Of a DNA stretch of 64,000 bases, positions 34,309-47,639 are shown piece by piece. The translations under genes and the position numbers were made by a program. The stretch is taken from assembly GCA_033239525.1 (NCBI GenBank), contig BSYO01000034.1:4030001-4094000 (forward strand). The letters run 5' to 3'. The notes below the pieces were generated by a model, which worked only from the letters and a program-made list of their open reading frames with translations, was not told the origin of the DNA and ran no database searches. The stretch comes from Nepenthes gracilis. Lineage: Eukaryota; Streptophyta; Magnoliopsida; Caryophyllales; Nepenthaceae. Every line of letters starts with the position of its first letter. Positions within the stretch are counted from its first letter, which is position 1.

Positions 34309-37300
34309 TGTGACGACCCGACTTTTATTACCATCAAAAGCCGTCGTCAAATCCAAAGTTCTTACGAATAAGAGATAAAAAGGTGAACATAAAAATTTTT
34401 CTTTTCTTCATTCAAACCTGAGATGCAATCTAAAGAATTATAAATCCCAAAATATCACGGAACATACTAACATTCATAAGCAGCGGAATAAACTTTACAA
34501 GTATCCTCAAAAACAAAATAAACAAAGCTCCCAAAATCTGCTCCAAAGAAGCTTAAACTTCAACTACACCATAGGACTCTACTCAACTTCGTCCTCCATA
34601 AGCTTGTCATCCGAAAATTTACAAGAATGAGCTTACAAAGCCCACAGGATACTCACATGCGAGAAAAACACAAGCATACATATAATCAAATTATAGATCA
34701 TAATATAGCATAATAAAAATCATCATATCATTTCTTCTTTAGTTCATGTTCTTTCATCTTGTCTTTATCAAAATCATTCGATTTCATATCATCTTTAGGG
34801 ACCGGACGGGAGGACAACATCGAGGACGAGTTGTGTGCTACCCCACAACCTAAAGCCGTATCCTCATTATGCTCCCGGGCGGAGGTAATGCATTTAACCC
34901 GACATACGAGGCCATAGTCCATAGTCCTTGTGCCACCAAAAGGTCCCCTCCCGTGGCCTGGGAGGCATCTCGAGTGTCACTCAATATCCTTCATCCATCT
35001 TTAATGGCAGAAGCTTAATGGAAACTCGGTTCTTGGTTCGTGTTCTTTATTGGCCATATATCATAGTTCAAAAGTCGGGAAGAGTTCCACTTGCTGTCCA
35101 TAATCCATGTGTTTTCATATAGCATTGTTCTTTACTTCATTCATTGAAGTCCATATCATTAGAAGTTCTTTTCTTTTCAAAACCAAGTCCATTTTTAAAC
35201 TTGAAGGTCTTTAAATCCGAGTCAAAATCAAAGTCCTTTATTCTTGTTTTGCAGAGTACTTTTTCTTTACGAAGGAGCTCTTTTTCTTCCTTGCAGAGTA
35301 CTTTTTCTTATTAAAATCGGAGTGCTTTTCTTTTCAAATGGACGGAGTGCCTTTCTTATTAAAACAGAGTACTTTTCTTTTCAAAGGGATGGAGTGCCTT
35401 TTCTTAAAACGTACGGAGGTCTTTTCTTTTAAACGGACGGAGTGCTTTGAATGGCAGAGCTCTTTCAAAAGACGGAGTTCTTTGAAAGTAAGGCAGGTTT
35501 CAAAGCCGCTCTTTCTTCAATTGAAAGCCGTAGTCAAAATTCAAGTTCTTTTAAAACCGGTTGTTTTTCCTCAAGGCCGGAGTTCTTTTCAAAATAAAAG
35601 GACGGAGTACCTGAAAGGACGGAGTTCTTTTTCTAAAAAGGACGGAGTGTTTTTCATCAAATTCTCGAGTTCTTTTCTAAACATCGACGTAGTGTTTTTT
35701 CATCAAATTCCTAGAGTTCTTTTTCAAACAAATAGACGGAGTTCCAAAAGCCGAAGTCCTTTTATTAAAGCCGGAGTTCCTTTCTGAAATCCAAAGTTCA
35801 TAAGAAAACAGAGTTTTTAATTCATAAAAGACGGAGTTCATTTATTATCATCAAAGTCCGGAGCTCTTTCTTTTAAAAAGGGACAGAGTGATTTCTTTTT
35901 CAAAAGACGGAACGCTTTTCTTTTCAAAGGGACGGAACGCTTTTCATTCAAAATCCGGAGTTCATAATTCCGAGTTTACTTTCTTATAAAATCCGAAGCT
36001 CTAAAATACGAAATTTATAACCGGAGTTCAATTCAAAACAAAGGAACGGAGCACTTTTAAAGATGTAAAGGCCGAGTTCTCTTTTTCTACAAGTAGTTTG
36101 GAGTTCTTTTTAAATGGTAAGGATGGACTACTTTTCATAATGGGACGGAGTACATAAAAAGACCGAAGTTCCCTAAATCATGTTTGGTAAGGATGCCAAG
36201 GTCCTTTATTGTTAAATTCAGAGATTAGTTTGATGAAACAAGGATTAATAGCGAGAAATTCATATTTCATCATAAAGCCTACAATTTCTTTACGTAAACA
36301 TGCATTGGGCAAAATTCATAATCATTGGCAAAATCATAACGAAATCCAACATCATGCATAACAAATTTCCTTTAAACATGCCTTTCAAAGTGAATAAGAA
36401 AAGCATACTTATACAGAATTTCATATAATTTTATAACAACATAAATAAAACATGAATTTTGTAAATAGGGGTGAGTATCTTGCCTGAATTCTTCTCTACT
36501 TTGCCTTTGCTTTCGGTCTCTTTCCTTGCTAGTAGCTTCTAGTGGGTACCTTTTTCTAATGTTCTTAAGCCTTTATTTATAGTCCATGGGTTAGGTGGCC
36601 ATCATTTATGGCTTCACAATTTCCAATGGTGTTATTTATGATTTTACATTTTTCAAAGAGGGTCATTTATTATTTTGTCTTTTCAAAAACTTTGGAATTT
36701 GCTATTTCATTTATGTTTGTGGGTTCCCAACAACATGAGTAATCACTCCGGCTCCTTCACCTTCTTAATTAGCTCTTAAATCTCCCAGTTTCTCCAAGGC
36801 CGGACTGTTTTTAATGAAAATCCGGAGTTGGTTTTGTAATAATGGCCGGAGCTCTTAATTCACAGAATTTGAACTTCTCTTCACTCAATGAAAGCCGACT
36901 TCTCTTTTTACCGAAATTATCCGGAGTTCTTATTGAAATCCGGACTTCGGTTTTGTGACGAATTGCCGAAGCTCTTAATTCACAAGGAAATCCGAACTTC
37001 TTCCTTTCAATGAAACGGACTTCGCTTCACTGAAATCTGAGTTCTTCTTTTCCAAGGACATCCGACTTCTTTTACTCCGAAAATCCGGACTTTATTTTCA
37101 CTGCGGAAATCCGAACTTCATTTTCATCCAAAACATCCGGACTAGAATTTCATCAATGAAATCCGGACTTCTTAAGGCCGAACTTGATTCCATCTTAAGC
37201 CGATTTATTTTTCTTCTTTCGTTTTTCGGTCAACTTGCGTTGACCGGATTTGATGATGGAAATTTTCCCTTGTTATCCGGACTTCCTTTTACCAAGGGAA

Positions 37301-37529
37301 GTCCGGACTTCTTTTCTCCTAGAAAATCCGGACTTGATTTTGGGTTTGGATTTTGTTCGAAGCCGAACCTCTTTGTAGTTCAAAAGCGGAACTCCTTTTC
37401 GTTAGCGTGGCCAAAGTTGATAAACCCATTTGATTTTTTGTCTTAGGCAACCTCATTATAATTTCTAGTCAACTAGCGTTGACCGGACCCGATGACTAAT
37501 TTTCTAGGTTTTGAAATTTGGGTCGTTCA
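34309..37529 (-). repeat. 3' LTR of the nested element
   Basis: A 3,221-base LTR. It holds a dense degenerate array of gacggagt(t/g)c(t)tttt(c)aaa-type words (about 35240-36130) and a second array of atccgga(c)ttc words (about 36780-37400). Small indels against the other LTR cluster at CGG/CCGG words. Open frames such as 35338-35787 come from the repeat array and are not genes. Confidence 0.85.
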
Positions 37530-40500
37530 ATCTCCCCCACTTATAGAAATTTCGTCCTCGAAATTTGACAATCTTCACAATTTCATAACCACAGATATTC
37601 CTTCCTATATCCAGACGTTATTCACTCAGACAAGGATTATTCTAGGAACACTCAAGCAATTTAATCCTTATTGCAAAACAAATCTTTTAGCTTATAATGA
37701 CTAAACCCAAACACTTTTTTTTAACTATTGATACAAGGAAGACCTTATAAGGATTCCCAAATTTTAAGAGCGACTTACAGAAATGCTGACTATTTTTTTC
37801 AATTTAATATGATACTTCCAACGAATCCAATAAACTTCCATTTCAGTTCATCCCAAACCTAAAAATTTGATCCTAGACACATAATTTTTATTTTGAAATC
37901 CCTGAGTCATGGGTACATAAAGCTTACGTTGTGCTTTAAATAGTTTTATGATAGTAATTCCCAGATCACTGCCTACATCCGAGTTACAGGTTAAACAATT
38001 ACTCCAAGAGCCATCATAACTTTAAATCATTATCGAGCATTTTAAGATTCCTATTCAAGATCATGACATTCTATCACCAAATCATTTGGACTTACTCACA
38101 ATTCATTCTTCACATCTCATCAAAAAAAAAAAAAAAACATATAAGTCCAAAAACTCGCAGTACGTGATGCCTACATTCTAGAGGAAATACCGAGGTTCAC
38201 CTTCTCAACCTTTAAACAAATCTACCCACAGGCAATATCATAAAATCATTTTTCTCAATGACACAATTATTAAGCTCTTAAAATCTTTGATAAGGGCTAT
38301 TTTCAAAGACAACATCATAAGTTCTCTAAATGGAAATTTCATTTGCTAAATCCCACTAACACGTGAGCAAATTGTGAACTCCTCCCTACTTAGTTCAAAG
38401 GTAGCCATCTATCGTGAGAGTAGCATAATCTTAATCTTTCTCAAAACATTACATTCCACTATACCTTACGTAACTCATTAGGGGTCAATCTCAAATGACA
38501 TGAACGCTTTCTTAATACTTTTATTCCCGAAAATTACCTTTTATCTTTTGACCTAACAATTATAAATTTCTCCCACGCTGATTATCTCACCGACACTCAA
38601 ATACTTTAGGAATACTCGTCAGGTCATTGCATAATTTCAGTTAGACCCAAGGTGACTATATGCTTTTATGATATTAATTGGTTTTCCCAATTAGCCATCA
38701 CTTAAAATCTTATTGACCTTAAAATCATGATACCAAAGAGCCACAAGCTTAGCAAGGCATTTTCCTAGCTAAACTCTCAATCCCTTCACAATGGGGTATA
38801 CAGATTATTAGCCGCTCATAATCCTCAACAATTACATGCACCCCATGTTCTTTGAATTTATCGATAAAATTATCTCAACTTGGACCCGAATATGCTTAAA
38901 AGACTCAATCCATGCAATTCAAAACTCTAACAACGTTTTAGAACTTTGCAATGGTTATATCCTTAACTCCGAATACCGACTACAACTTTCATTTATCCAT
39001 AACTTACACACTATGAACCCAAATCGATCTAAAAAAAAAAAAAATCATCAAACCTTTACAACAATTCTCTAACTATGCCTATCCATTTACAAGGTCTCGC
39101 TATAAAGTTTTCAACCTTCTAGGCAAACCCCATTTTAGAAATTTATGAATAACCTTATCGGTCTATCTATTTACCCCAAAGGTTCTAGAGTATTCAACTA
39201 TGATACCCAAGCCGATACTTCCACGGCTCTGCATAAAATTCTTAACGATTTTCGTCGACCTAATCCTCCTCCGATAATCATTCTCGAATAGTCACACGGC
39301 GAAAACCCCTTCATGACCACAATAAACTCGGATGTGGCCACATATACTAATTGGACTTAGCGCATCCTTCATTACATGATCAACAGAAAGACAACACCAA
39401 TTTCTTGATATCTCAATCAATTGTGACTTATTCTTGAAACCTAATCACCGGATGTTATCCTTTCCTTTACAAATTCAACCCTCCTCAGTACTACAATTCG
39501 CCCACCTAACTACTAATAAGATTAGATTAAGATTTGGTACCGTGGCGAACTCAAATTGCACAATCCAATTACGAGGCATAATACATTTATTAACACAATC
39601 CGATTGACCGACAACTTACTCGATCGTATCATTAATGTTGTCACATCAAGATTGGCACCACAAAATGGTTTTGATCAACCCTAATAATCAGATCTACAAA
39701 CCCGAAAAATATTATAACCTTGATATCGCCAGATTACACTTAGATCCTTAATTAAAACAAATTTAGGAATCACAATAATAAACCCAAGAGCCTTACTACC
39801 TGTCACAACATGTAAACATTTTATACCTTCAATTAATGCCTTAGAGCCTTCAACTCGATTGTCGGATGCCATTCTTTACTAATCCAACAGCAATAGTACT
39901 GATGTTCATCCACCGAACTACTATTAGGATCAGATTAAGACTTTTAAACTTAGTTGGCTCAAGTTCAAACCTAAAATCGTACAATTCAATTCCAAGGTTC
40001 ATACATAAACACCTACTTTGATATGTCTTTTGTCTTTCCAATTACTACGTCACCTTTGCTGCTATTACAAAGCTTACGTCTCCCATTGCCCATAACACAA
40101 TGCAAACATGGGTTCGGAATCCCCAAAACGATACCAGATTACATTATTAAGTCCAAAGGCCCTACCTCCTACTTAATACTTTAAGTTAATACCTTAGAAC
40201 CTTGATCTAAAATATCAACCTCAAACAGTTCTAGAGTCTCATTAAACAAAGTATTCATCCTTAAAGTTTTCATAGGCACAGGGACATTACCTCATAATTC
40301 TCAAGACTATGATCTTCTTCACGTCAATTAACCGAAGTCAACTTCACTTCCTATTTGCACAGGAATTGGGGCGGCTACCAGAGTCGGTGAAGCCAAGGCT
40401 TTTATAACATCCGCCATCTTTGGCAGGTTCAAGCACTTTGCTTTCGGATCCAGAGCGTTGTTAATGACTTCATCGATGACTTTGATTTCTGAAAGAGCAT

Positions 40501-40626
40501 TTTGGTCAGTCAACTAGCTTTACATAAGTAGAGCTAACTCTCTTCTTGCCTTAACTAATCCTGTCCTATGTTTCCGGGTTGATTGAAATTAACCTAAAGC
40601 ATCTCAGTTTTTTCTCTGATACCAAC
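37530..40626 (-). mobile_element. Interior of the nested element, no intact gene
   Basis: The polypurine tract (minus: aagtgggggagat) lies at about 37530-37542, and next to it is the phrase aaatttcgtcctcgaaattt that also borders the LTR at 59516. The rest is AT-rich with stops in all frames. A short trace near 39260-39340 (minus: YVATSEFIVVMKGFSP) resembles a stretch just after the protease trace of the element at 62.4 kb. A 61-codon frame at 40328-40513 (MTDQNALSEIKVIDEVI) lies where gag would begin but has no recognised motif. Confidence 0.5.
40614..40624 (-). other. Primer binding site of the nested element
   Basis: The minus strand reads TGGTATCAGAG, a perfect initiator-methionine PBS, two bases after the LTR end at 40627. 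Confidence 0.88.
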
Positions 40627-43600
40627 TGTGACGACCCGACTTTTATTACCATCAAAAGCCGTCGTCAAATCCAAAGTTCTTACGAATAAGAGATAAAAAG
40701 GTGAACATAAAAATTTTTCTTTTCTTCATTCAAACTCCGAGATGCACCTAAAGAATTATAAATCCCAAAATATCACGGAACATACTAATATTCATAAGCA
40801 GCGGAATAAACTTTACAAGTATCCTCAAAAACAAAATAAACAAAGCTCCCAAAATCTGCCCAAAGAAGCTTAAACTTTCAGCTACACCATAGGGCTCTAC
40901 TCAACTTCATCCTCCATAAGCTTGTCATCCGAAAATTTACAAGAATGAGCTTACAAAGCCCAAAGCAGATACTCACATGCAGAAAAACACAAGCATACAT
41001 ATAATCAAATTATAGATCATAATATAGCATAATAAAAATCATCATATCATTTCTTCTTTAGTTCATGTTCTTTCATCTTGTCTTTATCAAAATCATTCGG
41101 ATTTCATATCATCTTTAGGGACCGGACGGGAGCGGACAACATCGAGGATGGGTTGTGTGCTACCCCACAACCTAAAGCCGTATCCCCTCATTATGCTCCC
41201 CGGGGCGGGAGGTAATGCATTTAACCCGACATACGAGGCCATAGTCCATAGTCCTTGTGCCACCAAAAGGTCCCCTCCCGTGGCCCAGGAGGCATCCTCG
41301 AGTGTCACTCCAATATCCTTCATCCATCTTTAACAGAAAGCTTAATGGAAACTCGGTTCTTGGTTCGTGTTCTTTATTGGCCATATATCATAGTTCAAAA
41401 GTCGGAAAAGTTCCACTTGCTGTCCATAATCCATGTGTTTTCATATAGCCTTGTTCTTTACTTCATTCATTGAAGTCCATATCATTAGAAGTTCTTTTCT
41501 TTCAAACCCAAGTCCATTTTTAAACTTGAAGGTCTTTAAATGGAGTCAAAAATCAAAGTCCTTTATTCTTGTTTTGCAGAGTACTTTTTCTTTACGAAGG
41601 GCGGAGCTCTTTTTCTTCCTTTTGGCAGAGTACTTTTCTTATTAAAATCGGAGTGCTTTTCTTTTCAAATGGACGGAGTGCCTTTCTTATTAAAACCGAG
41701 TACTTTTCTTTTCAAAGGGATGGAGTGCCTTTTCTTAAACGCATTTGAGGTCTTTTTCTTTTAAACGGATGGAGTGCTTTGAATGGCGTGAGCTCTTTTC
41801 AAAAGACGGAGTTCTTGAGTAAGGCAGTTTCAAAAGCCAAAGCTCTTTCTTCAATTGAAAGCCGTAGTCAAAATTCAAGTTCTTTTAAAACCGGGTTGTT
41901 TTTCCTCAAGGCCGGAGTTCTTTTCAAAATAAAAGGACGGAGTACCGCAAAGGACGGAGTTCTTTTTCTAAAAAGGACGGAGGTTTTTCATCAAATTCGA
42001 GTTCTTTTCTAAACATCGGGACGTAGTGTTTTTCATCAAATTCGAGTTCTTTTTCAAATAAAGAGGACGGAGTTCCAAAAAGTCAAAATCCTTTTATCAA
42101 AGCCGAGTTCCTTTCAAATCCAAAGTTCATAAGAAAACAGAGTTTTTAATTCATAAAAGACGGAGTTCATTTATTATCATCAAAGTCCTGAGCTCTTTCT
42201 TTTAAAAAGGGACAGAGTGATTTCTTTTTCAAAAGACGGAACGCTTTTTCTTTTCAAAGGGACAACGCTTTTCATTCAAAATCCGAGTTCATAATTCCGT
42301 AGTTTACTTTCTTATAAAATCCAAGCTCTAAAATACGAAATTTATAACCGAGTTCAATTCAAAACAAAGGAACGGAGCACTTTTAAAGATGTAAAGGCCG
42401 TAGTTCTCTTTTTCTACAAGAAGTTTCGGAGTTCTTTTTAAATGTAAGGATGGATTACTTTTCATAATGGGACGGAGTACATAAAAAGACCGAAGTTCCT
42501 AAATCATGTTTGCAAGGATGCCAAGGTCCTTTATTGTTAAATTCAGAGATTAGTTTGATAAAACAAGGATTAATAGCGTAAATTCATATTTCATCATAAA
42601 GCCTACAATTTCTTTCTCAGAAACATGCATTGGGTGAAATTCATAATCATTGCGAAAAATCATAAATGTAAATCCAACATCATGCATAACAAAATTTCCT
42701 TTAAACATGCCTTTCAAAGTGTGAACAGCAAAAGCATACTTATACAGAATTTCATATAATTTTATAATAACATAAATAAAACATGAATTTTATAAATAGG
42801 GGTGAGTATCTTACCTGAATTCTTCTCTACTTTGCCTTTGCTTTCGGTCTCTTTCCTTGCTAGTAGCTTCTAGTGGGTACCTTTTTCTAATGTTCTTAAG
42901 CCTTTATTTATAGTCCATGGGTTAGGTGGCCATCATTTATGGCTTCACAATTTCCAATGGTGTTATTTATGATTTTACATTTTTCAAAGAGGGTCATTTA
43001 TTATTTTGTCTTTTCCAAAACTTTGGAATTTGCTATTTCATTTATGTTTGTGGGTTCCCAACGACATGAGTAATCACTCCGGCTCCTTCACCTTCTTAAT
43101 TAGCTCTTAAATCTCCTAGTTTCTCCAAGGCCGGACTGTTTTTAATGAAAATTCGGAGTTGGTTTTGTAATAATGGCCGGAGCTCTTAATTCACAGAATT
43201 TGAACTTCTCTTCACTCAATGAAAGCCGGACTTCTCTTTTACCGAAATTATCCGGAGTTCTTATTGAAACCGACTTCGGGTTTTGTGGACGAATTGTCAA
43301 GCTCTTAATTCACAAGGAAATCCGAACTTCTCTTCATTCAATGAAATCCGGACTTTCGCTTCACAGCCGGAAATCGAGTTCTTCTTTTCCAAGGACATCC
43401 GGACTTCTTTTTTACTTCGAAACTGACTTTATTTTCACTGCGAAACCAACTTCATTTTCATCCAAAACATCCGACTAGAATTTCATCAATGAAATCCGAC
43501 TTTAAGGCCGAACTTGATTCCATCTTAAGCCGATTTATTTTTCTTCTTCTTTCGTTTCAAGTCAACTTGCGTTGACCGGATTTGATGATGGAAATTTTCC

Positions 43601-43851
43601 CTTTGTTATCCGGACTTCCTTTTACCAAGGAAGTCCGGACTTCTTTTCTCCTAGAAAATCCGACTTGATTTTGGGTTTGGATTTTGTCTGCCGACCTCTT
43701 TGTAGTTCAAAAGCGGAACTCCTTTTCAGGGCCAAAGTTGATAAACCCATTTGATTTTTGTCTTAGGGCAACCTCATTATAATTTCTAGTCAACTAGCGT
43801 TGACCGGACCCGATGACTAATTTTCTAGGTTTTGAAATTTGGGTCGTTACA
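40627..43851 (-). repeat. 5' LTR of the nested element
   Basis: A 3,225-base LTR collinear with 34309-37529. Same terminal bases, same gacggag and ccggacttc arrays (about 41570-42480 and 43100-43700). It abuts the PBS on its inner side and CAGTG on its outer side. Confidence 0.88.
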
Positions 43852-43856
43852 CAGTG

Positions 43857-44603
43857 ACTTGAGATCATCTCCCTATGGGACGTCATTTTCGCTTGCTGGG
43901 TCCTAACTTGTCAACCATGGTTGATTGACGGTGCTCATCCCTGTTGGGAGAGTCGTTGCACGCGTACTGAAAAGCTCCCTTTGATTTTGGTATCTAACAG
44001 CACATGGGCAGCTCGGTGTGGGATAGTGGTTCAAATTCGACCGCATGTGGGCTGCTCAATGTTGTATCAAGGTTTGAATTCGATCGTGTATCGGCCACTT
44101 GGTGCTGGACTGAGGTTTACTAACAGGTGAATGAGAATTCATTTGGCTTAGAGGTAGCCTAGGTCGCTTGAATTTATGCGATGTCACACAAGCATTCATA
44201 TGGATAGAGAAACAAGCAATAACATTTAACAATAATTGATAAACAACCAAACAAATCAATTTTATTAAACGTGATACACTTTTACAAGCACGCTCGGTAA
44301 TGTATGTTGGACATACCTAGGTTTAATATGATATTATTGGTAATACTATTTTAGGTGGACGGCATTCAACGTCCTTGAAACCAATTTGCCGTTCTGGGCT
44401 CAAAGATTGTATGCCCTGCTTCGGCAGATGGCCGAAATGAGGAATGAGCCCTCCTGGCCGGGAGAGCATGTTTTTTTAGCGTCTTACTCGTGGGTATTTA
44501 TACTGTGAGAATCAAGTCCCCACCAAATTGGTGAGCCTTCATCCTTTAGTGTAATATCGGGTGACCCGCTGTTGATAGGCAAAATGTGTATCTTAGCCAT
44601 ATC
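43857..44603 (-). mobile_element. Tat element, region after integrase
   Basis: Non-coding or decayed sequence between the integrase end and the nested insertion. The frames 43921-44130 and 44056-44259 show no known motif. Confidence 0.4.
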
Positions 44604-45460
44604 TCATGCATCTACAAGCGAGTCGAGTTGTTCTCTGAATCGCTTAGAGTTTTTGAGCGGATCAAAGCCCTTAACACGAAGATTGGCTACTATGATCTCG
44701 ACTGGGATGATGGCATCAGTTCCGTAACACAGACTGAAGAGGATCTCATGCATTGACTCCTTCAGTGTCATCCGGTATGACCACAATAAGAAAGGTAGCT
44801 CGTTCTTCTAGGAGCCCCCAACGTCTTCTAGTTTAGTTTTCAACCCATGCAACCGGGTTCAATTGGTAACCTCCACCTATTCGTTTGCCTATAAGTAGGT
44901 GACTGAGGTGTGGACCAACCGTATGTACAAACTAGTACAATATTTGGTGAAGCACCTACCAGTGAATTGGGTTCCATTATCGGTCATAATGTCCTCAAGA
45001 ATCCTGAATTTGTAGATCATGTTTTGCTGAACAAACTCCATGGCATTTTTCTTAGTAATCCAAGCCAAGGAGGAGGTTTCGACCCACTTCATGAAGTAGT
45101 CGATGCCTACTATGATGAACTTCATTTACCCAAATGCGATAAAAAAGGACCGAGTATGTTGAACCCCCATTGCACAAATGACCAAGGGGCCTAAAGTTTC
45201 CTCAGCTCCGTGGGTGTTTGATGGGACAAATTACTGTAGATCTGGCAATTCTCGCACTTCTTTACAAAGTCCATGGCATCTTTATTCATAGTCGACCAAT
45301 AGTAGCCTTTGCACATTATCTTGAAGGCAAGGTTCTTGTCCCCAATGTGTGACCCACAGATACCAAGGTGCACCTCACTTAACACGTAATCTACTTCCTC
45401 CGGTGTGAGATATCGTAAGAATGGGTTAGAATATCCTCGATGATACAACCTCCTATCCAC
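44604..45460 (-). pseudogene. Tat integrase, frameshifted
   Basis: Integrase joins the element's cDNA to host DNA. The first frame (45460-45191) has the zinc-binding HHCC motif: His31 and His38 in EVHLGICGSHIG, Cys69 and Cys72 in KKCENCQ. The core begins at WGFNILGP, where the first catalytic Asp is replaced by Asn. A one-base loss near 45125 shifts the frame to FIIVGIDYFMKWVETSS, and TDNGTQF keeps the second catalytic Asp. The last frame (44786-44604) has LKESMHEILFSLCYGTDAIIPVEI, the end of the core in Tat elements. The changes make it inactive. Confidence 0.82.
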
Positions 45461-45984
45461 GATGGAGTATCAGCTGACCATCTTCTTTATGCATTTAGCA
45501 TCGTCCGGATTCTCTGGTAGGGTGCCGTCCGTAATATATCTCTAATTGTGCGACATATAGTTTTCACTGTCAAAGACTTGTAGCACTCCTTACTTGAATT
45601 CTTCTATACTAGGAGAGGTCAAGACCTCTCACATGTCTTTCAAGTACTGCTCGAGGCCTTTAGCCACGGCTGCCCTCGTGAGCTGGTTAGCATTCCAGTT
45701 GTCCACCCTCGGGAGGTGCGCCATCTTGATTCTATCGAACTTCTAGGCCATACTCCTTGCTCTAGCGAGGTATTTCATGAGCAAATGGATAGTCACCTCA
45801 AAACTTCCGCGGACTTCATTGACGATCAGTTCTGAGTTGTTGTAGATGGTCACATGTCTTGTATAGTATTCTTTTGCAAGTCATAACCCGACGAGCAGGG
45901 CATTGTACTTGGCAATGTTGTTGGTATCCAAAAATTCAAGCTTTAATGAGTATCTTATCTCTAAGATCGGGGGTCCTCTCAAAA

Positions 45985-46500
45985 TCACTCCGGTCCCACT
46001 ACCAGAGTGAGTCGAGGCCCATCTATGTGAAGTGTCCAGTTCGGCACCTCCAATCGACAGTATATTTTGCCCGGGTGATCATTGTCTAGGATCAAGGTCG
46101 TAGTCTCAATAATAAAGTCTGTCAGGACCTGTCCTTTTACGGCCGGCCTTGGTTTTAATTCTACATTGAGCTCACCTAATTCAATGGCCCATTTGACTAG
46201 TTGTCCTGACATATCGGGTTCCTACAAGATTCCCTTCAAAGGTTGGTCAGTCAAGAAAAACTATTTTGTGTGCCTAGAAGTAGGGCTGTAGTTTCCTAAC
46301 CTTCTCAGTGTGCTAGTGCGACCTTCTCAGTGTATGTGTAGCGGGTCTCAGTGCCTGTCAAAGTCTTGCTGATATAGTAGACTGACCGCTACACATCGGA
46401 TGGCTGCCGAATCAAAACGGAGCTTAGCGTCACCTCTAAAACTACCAAGTAAAGGTATAACTCCTCGCCTTATTTCAGCAATGTCAGGAGAGAGGGGCTG
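45985..46500 (-). pseudogene. Tat RNase H region, decayed
   Basis: RNase H would remove the RNA strand during cDNA synthesis. The frame 46212-45985 reads LVKWAIELGELNVELKPRPAVKGQVLTDFI, then NWTLHIDGPRL. This matches the Tat pattern KWAVELGEFDIxYxPRxAIKGQVLADF ... WxLxVDGAS, where the Asp of VDG is the first RNase H ligand. It ends in a stop soon after. Weak similarity to the RT-RNase H connection lies upstream. Confidence 0.7.
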
Positions 46501-46599
46501 GCGAGGGACTTTTTTAGTTCCTTAAAGGCAACCTGCTAGTCGCTTGTCCACTGGAAGCCATTCGCCTTTGTCCCTCTCGTGACTTTGAAAAGGGAAGGT

Positions 46600-47270
46600 A
46601 TTTATCCCTGAATATTTTCAAAAGCAGGAGAGTGTTACAAGTCTCCCAGTCATCCTCTGGACGTGCTTTATAGTCTGCAGTGGGCTTATATCCATAATCA
46701 CCTTTATCTTTTTGAGGTTGGTCTTGATCTTCTGCCAGGAAATAATGAAACCTAGGAATTTTACTGATGATACTCCAAAGATGCATTTTGCAGGGTTCAA
46801 TTTCATCCGGTGTGCCTAGACCACCCTGAAATCTCACTGAGGTCACGAATATGGTCGTCCGTGGTTTTGCTTTTGACAAGCATGTCATTCACGTACACCT
46901 CTACATTCCGGCCAATTTGGACTTTGAACATTTTATTCACGAGCCGTTGGTATGTGGCGCCCATGTTCTTCAGCTCGAAGGGTATAATCTTATAGTAATA
47001 CGTCCCCTGGTCCGTCATGAAGGAAATATACTCCTCGTCCTTGGGACTTATCCAGATGTGATTGTCGCCTGAATATGCATCCATAAAACTGAGCAGCTCA
47101 TGCCTGGAGGTGGTGTCGATCAATAGGTCGATCTTGGGTCATGGGAAGCTGTCCTTAGGGCATGCCTTATTCACATTGGTAAAGTCAACGCACATCCACC
47201 ACTTTTCGTTACTCTTCTTGACAAGGACTATATTGAAGAGTCAATTCGAATATTTGACAATCTAGATGAA
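46600..47270 (-). pseudogene. Tat reverse transcriptase, inactive
   Basis: Reverse transcriptase core. About 47240-47130 gives CVDFTNVNKACPKDSFP. The frame 47123-46803 gives HELLSFMDAYSGDNHI, SFMTDQGTYYYKIIPFELKN, ATYQRLVNKMF, and the catalytic box YVND (codons 46884-46895) in place of YVDD. The frame then shifts to 46806-46618 with KLNPAKCIFGVSSVKFLGFI and HVQRMTGRL. The D-to-N change in the active site and the frameshift both exclude activity. The wording is typical of the Tat lineage. Confidence 0.85.
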
Positions 47271-47639
47271 GCTGGTGTTAAGTAGCTTTTTTCACCTTCT
47301 CTCGGATGGCAATAGCTTTTTGATGGAGTGGTTCTTCCACTTCTGCCTGATGGGCCTGTGACCTGAATTGAGCCCCAACTTGTGAATCATTACCTCAACC
47401 AAAATCACTAGCATATCAATGGGAGTCCATGCAAAGACATTGGAGTTCTATTGGAAGAAGGTAATTAGCTAATCTTGTAGGGGTCTGGCATGCAAACCCC
47501 CTATCTGCACAAATCTCTTCAGATCACCGGGGCCTAAAGGAACGTGGTTGGTCATCTTGCTGGCTTGGACCTGCTGTAGAGTTGCTTCGTCTTTGTGATC
47601 AAAGTCGTCTATCTGTCGGTTTGGAGTGGCTTGGGTGAC

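Larger units (their letters stand above)
34309..43851 (-). mobile_element. Nested LTR retrotransposon with 3.2-kb LTRs
   Basis: The LTRs at 34309-37529 and 40627-43851 are nearly identical in layout, starting TGTGACGACCC and ending GGGTCGTT(A)CA. CAGTG lies on both outer sides (34304-34308 and 43852-43856), a perfect 5-bp target-site duplication inside the Tat element. A methionine-tRNA-type PBS and a polypurine tract put it on the minus strand. The interior is only 3.1 kb without an intact gag-pol, so it looks non-autonomous. Confidence 0.88.

Noticed and set aside
35338..35787. 149-codon frame rich in Phe, Ser and Lys
   Set aside because: It is a translation of the gacggagttcttttc repeat array in the LTR; the other LTR copy breaks the frame.
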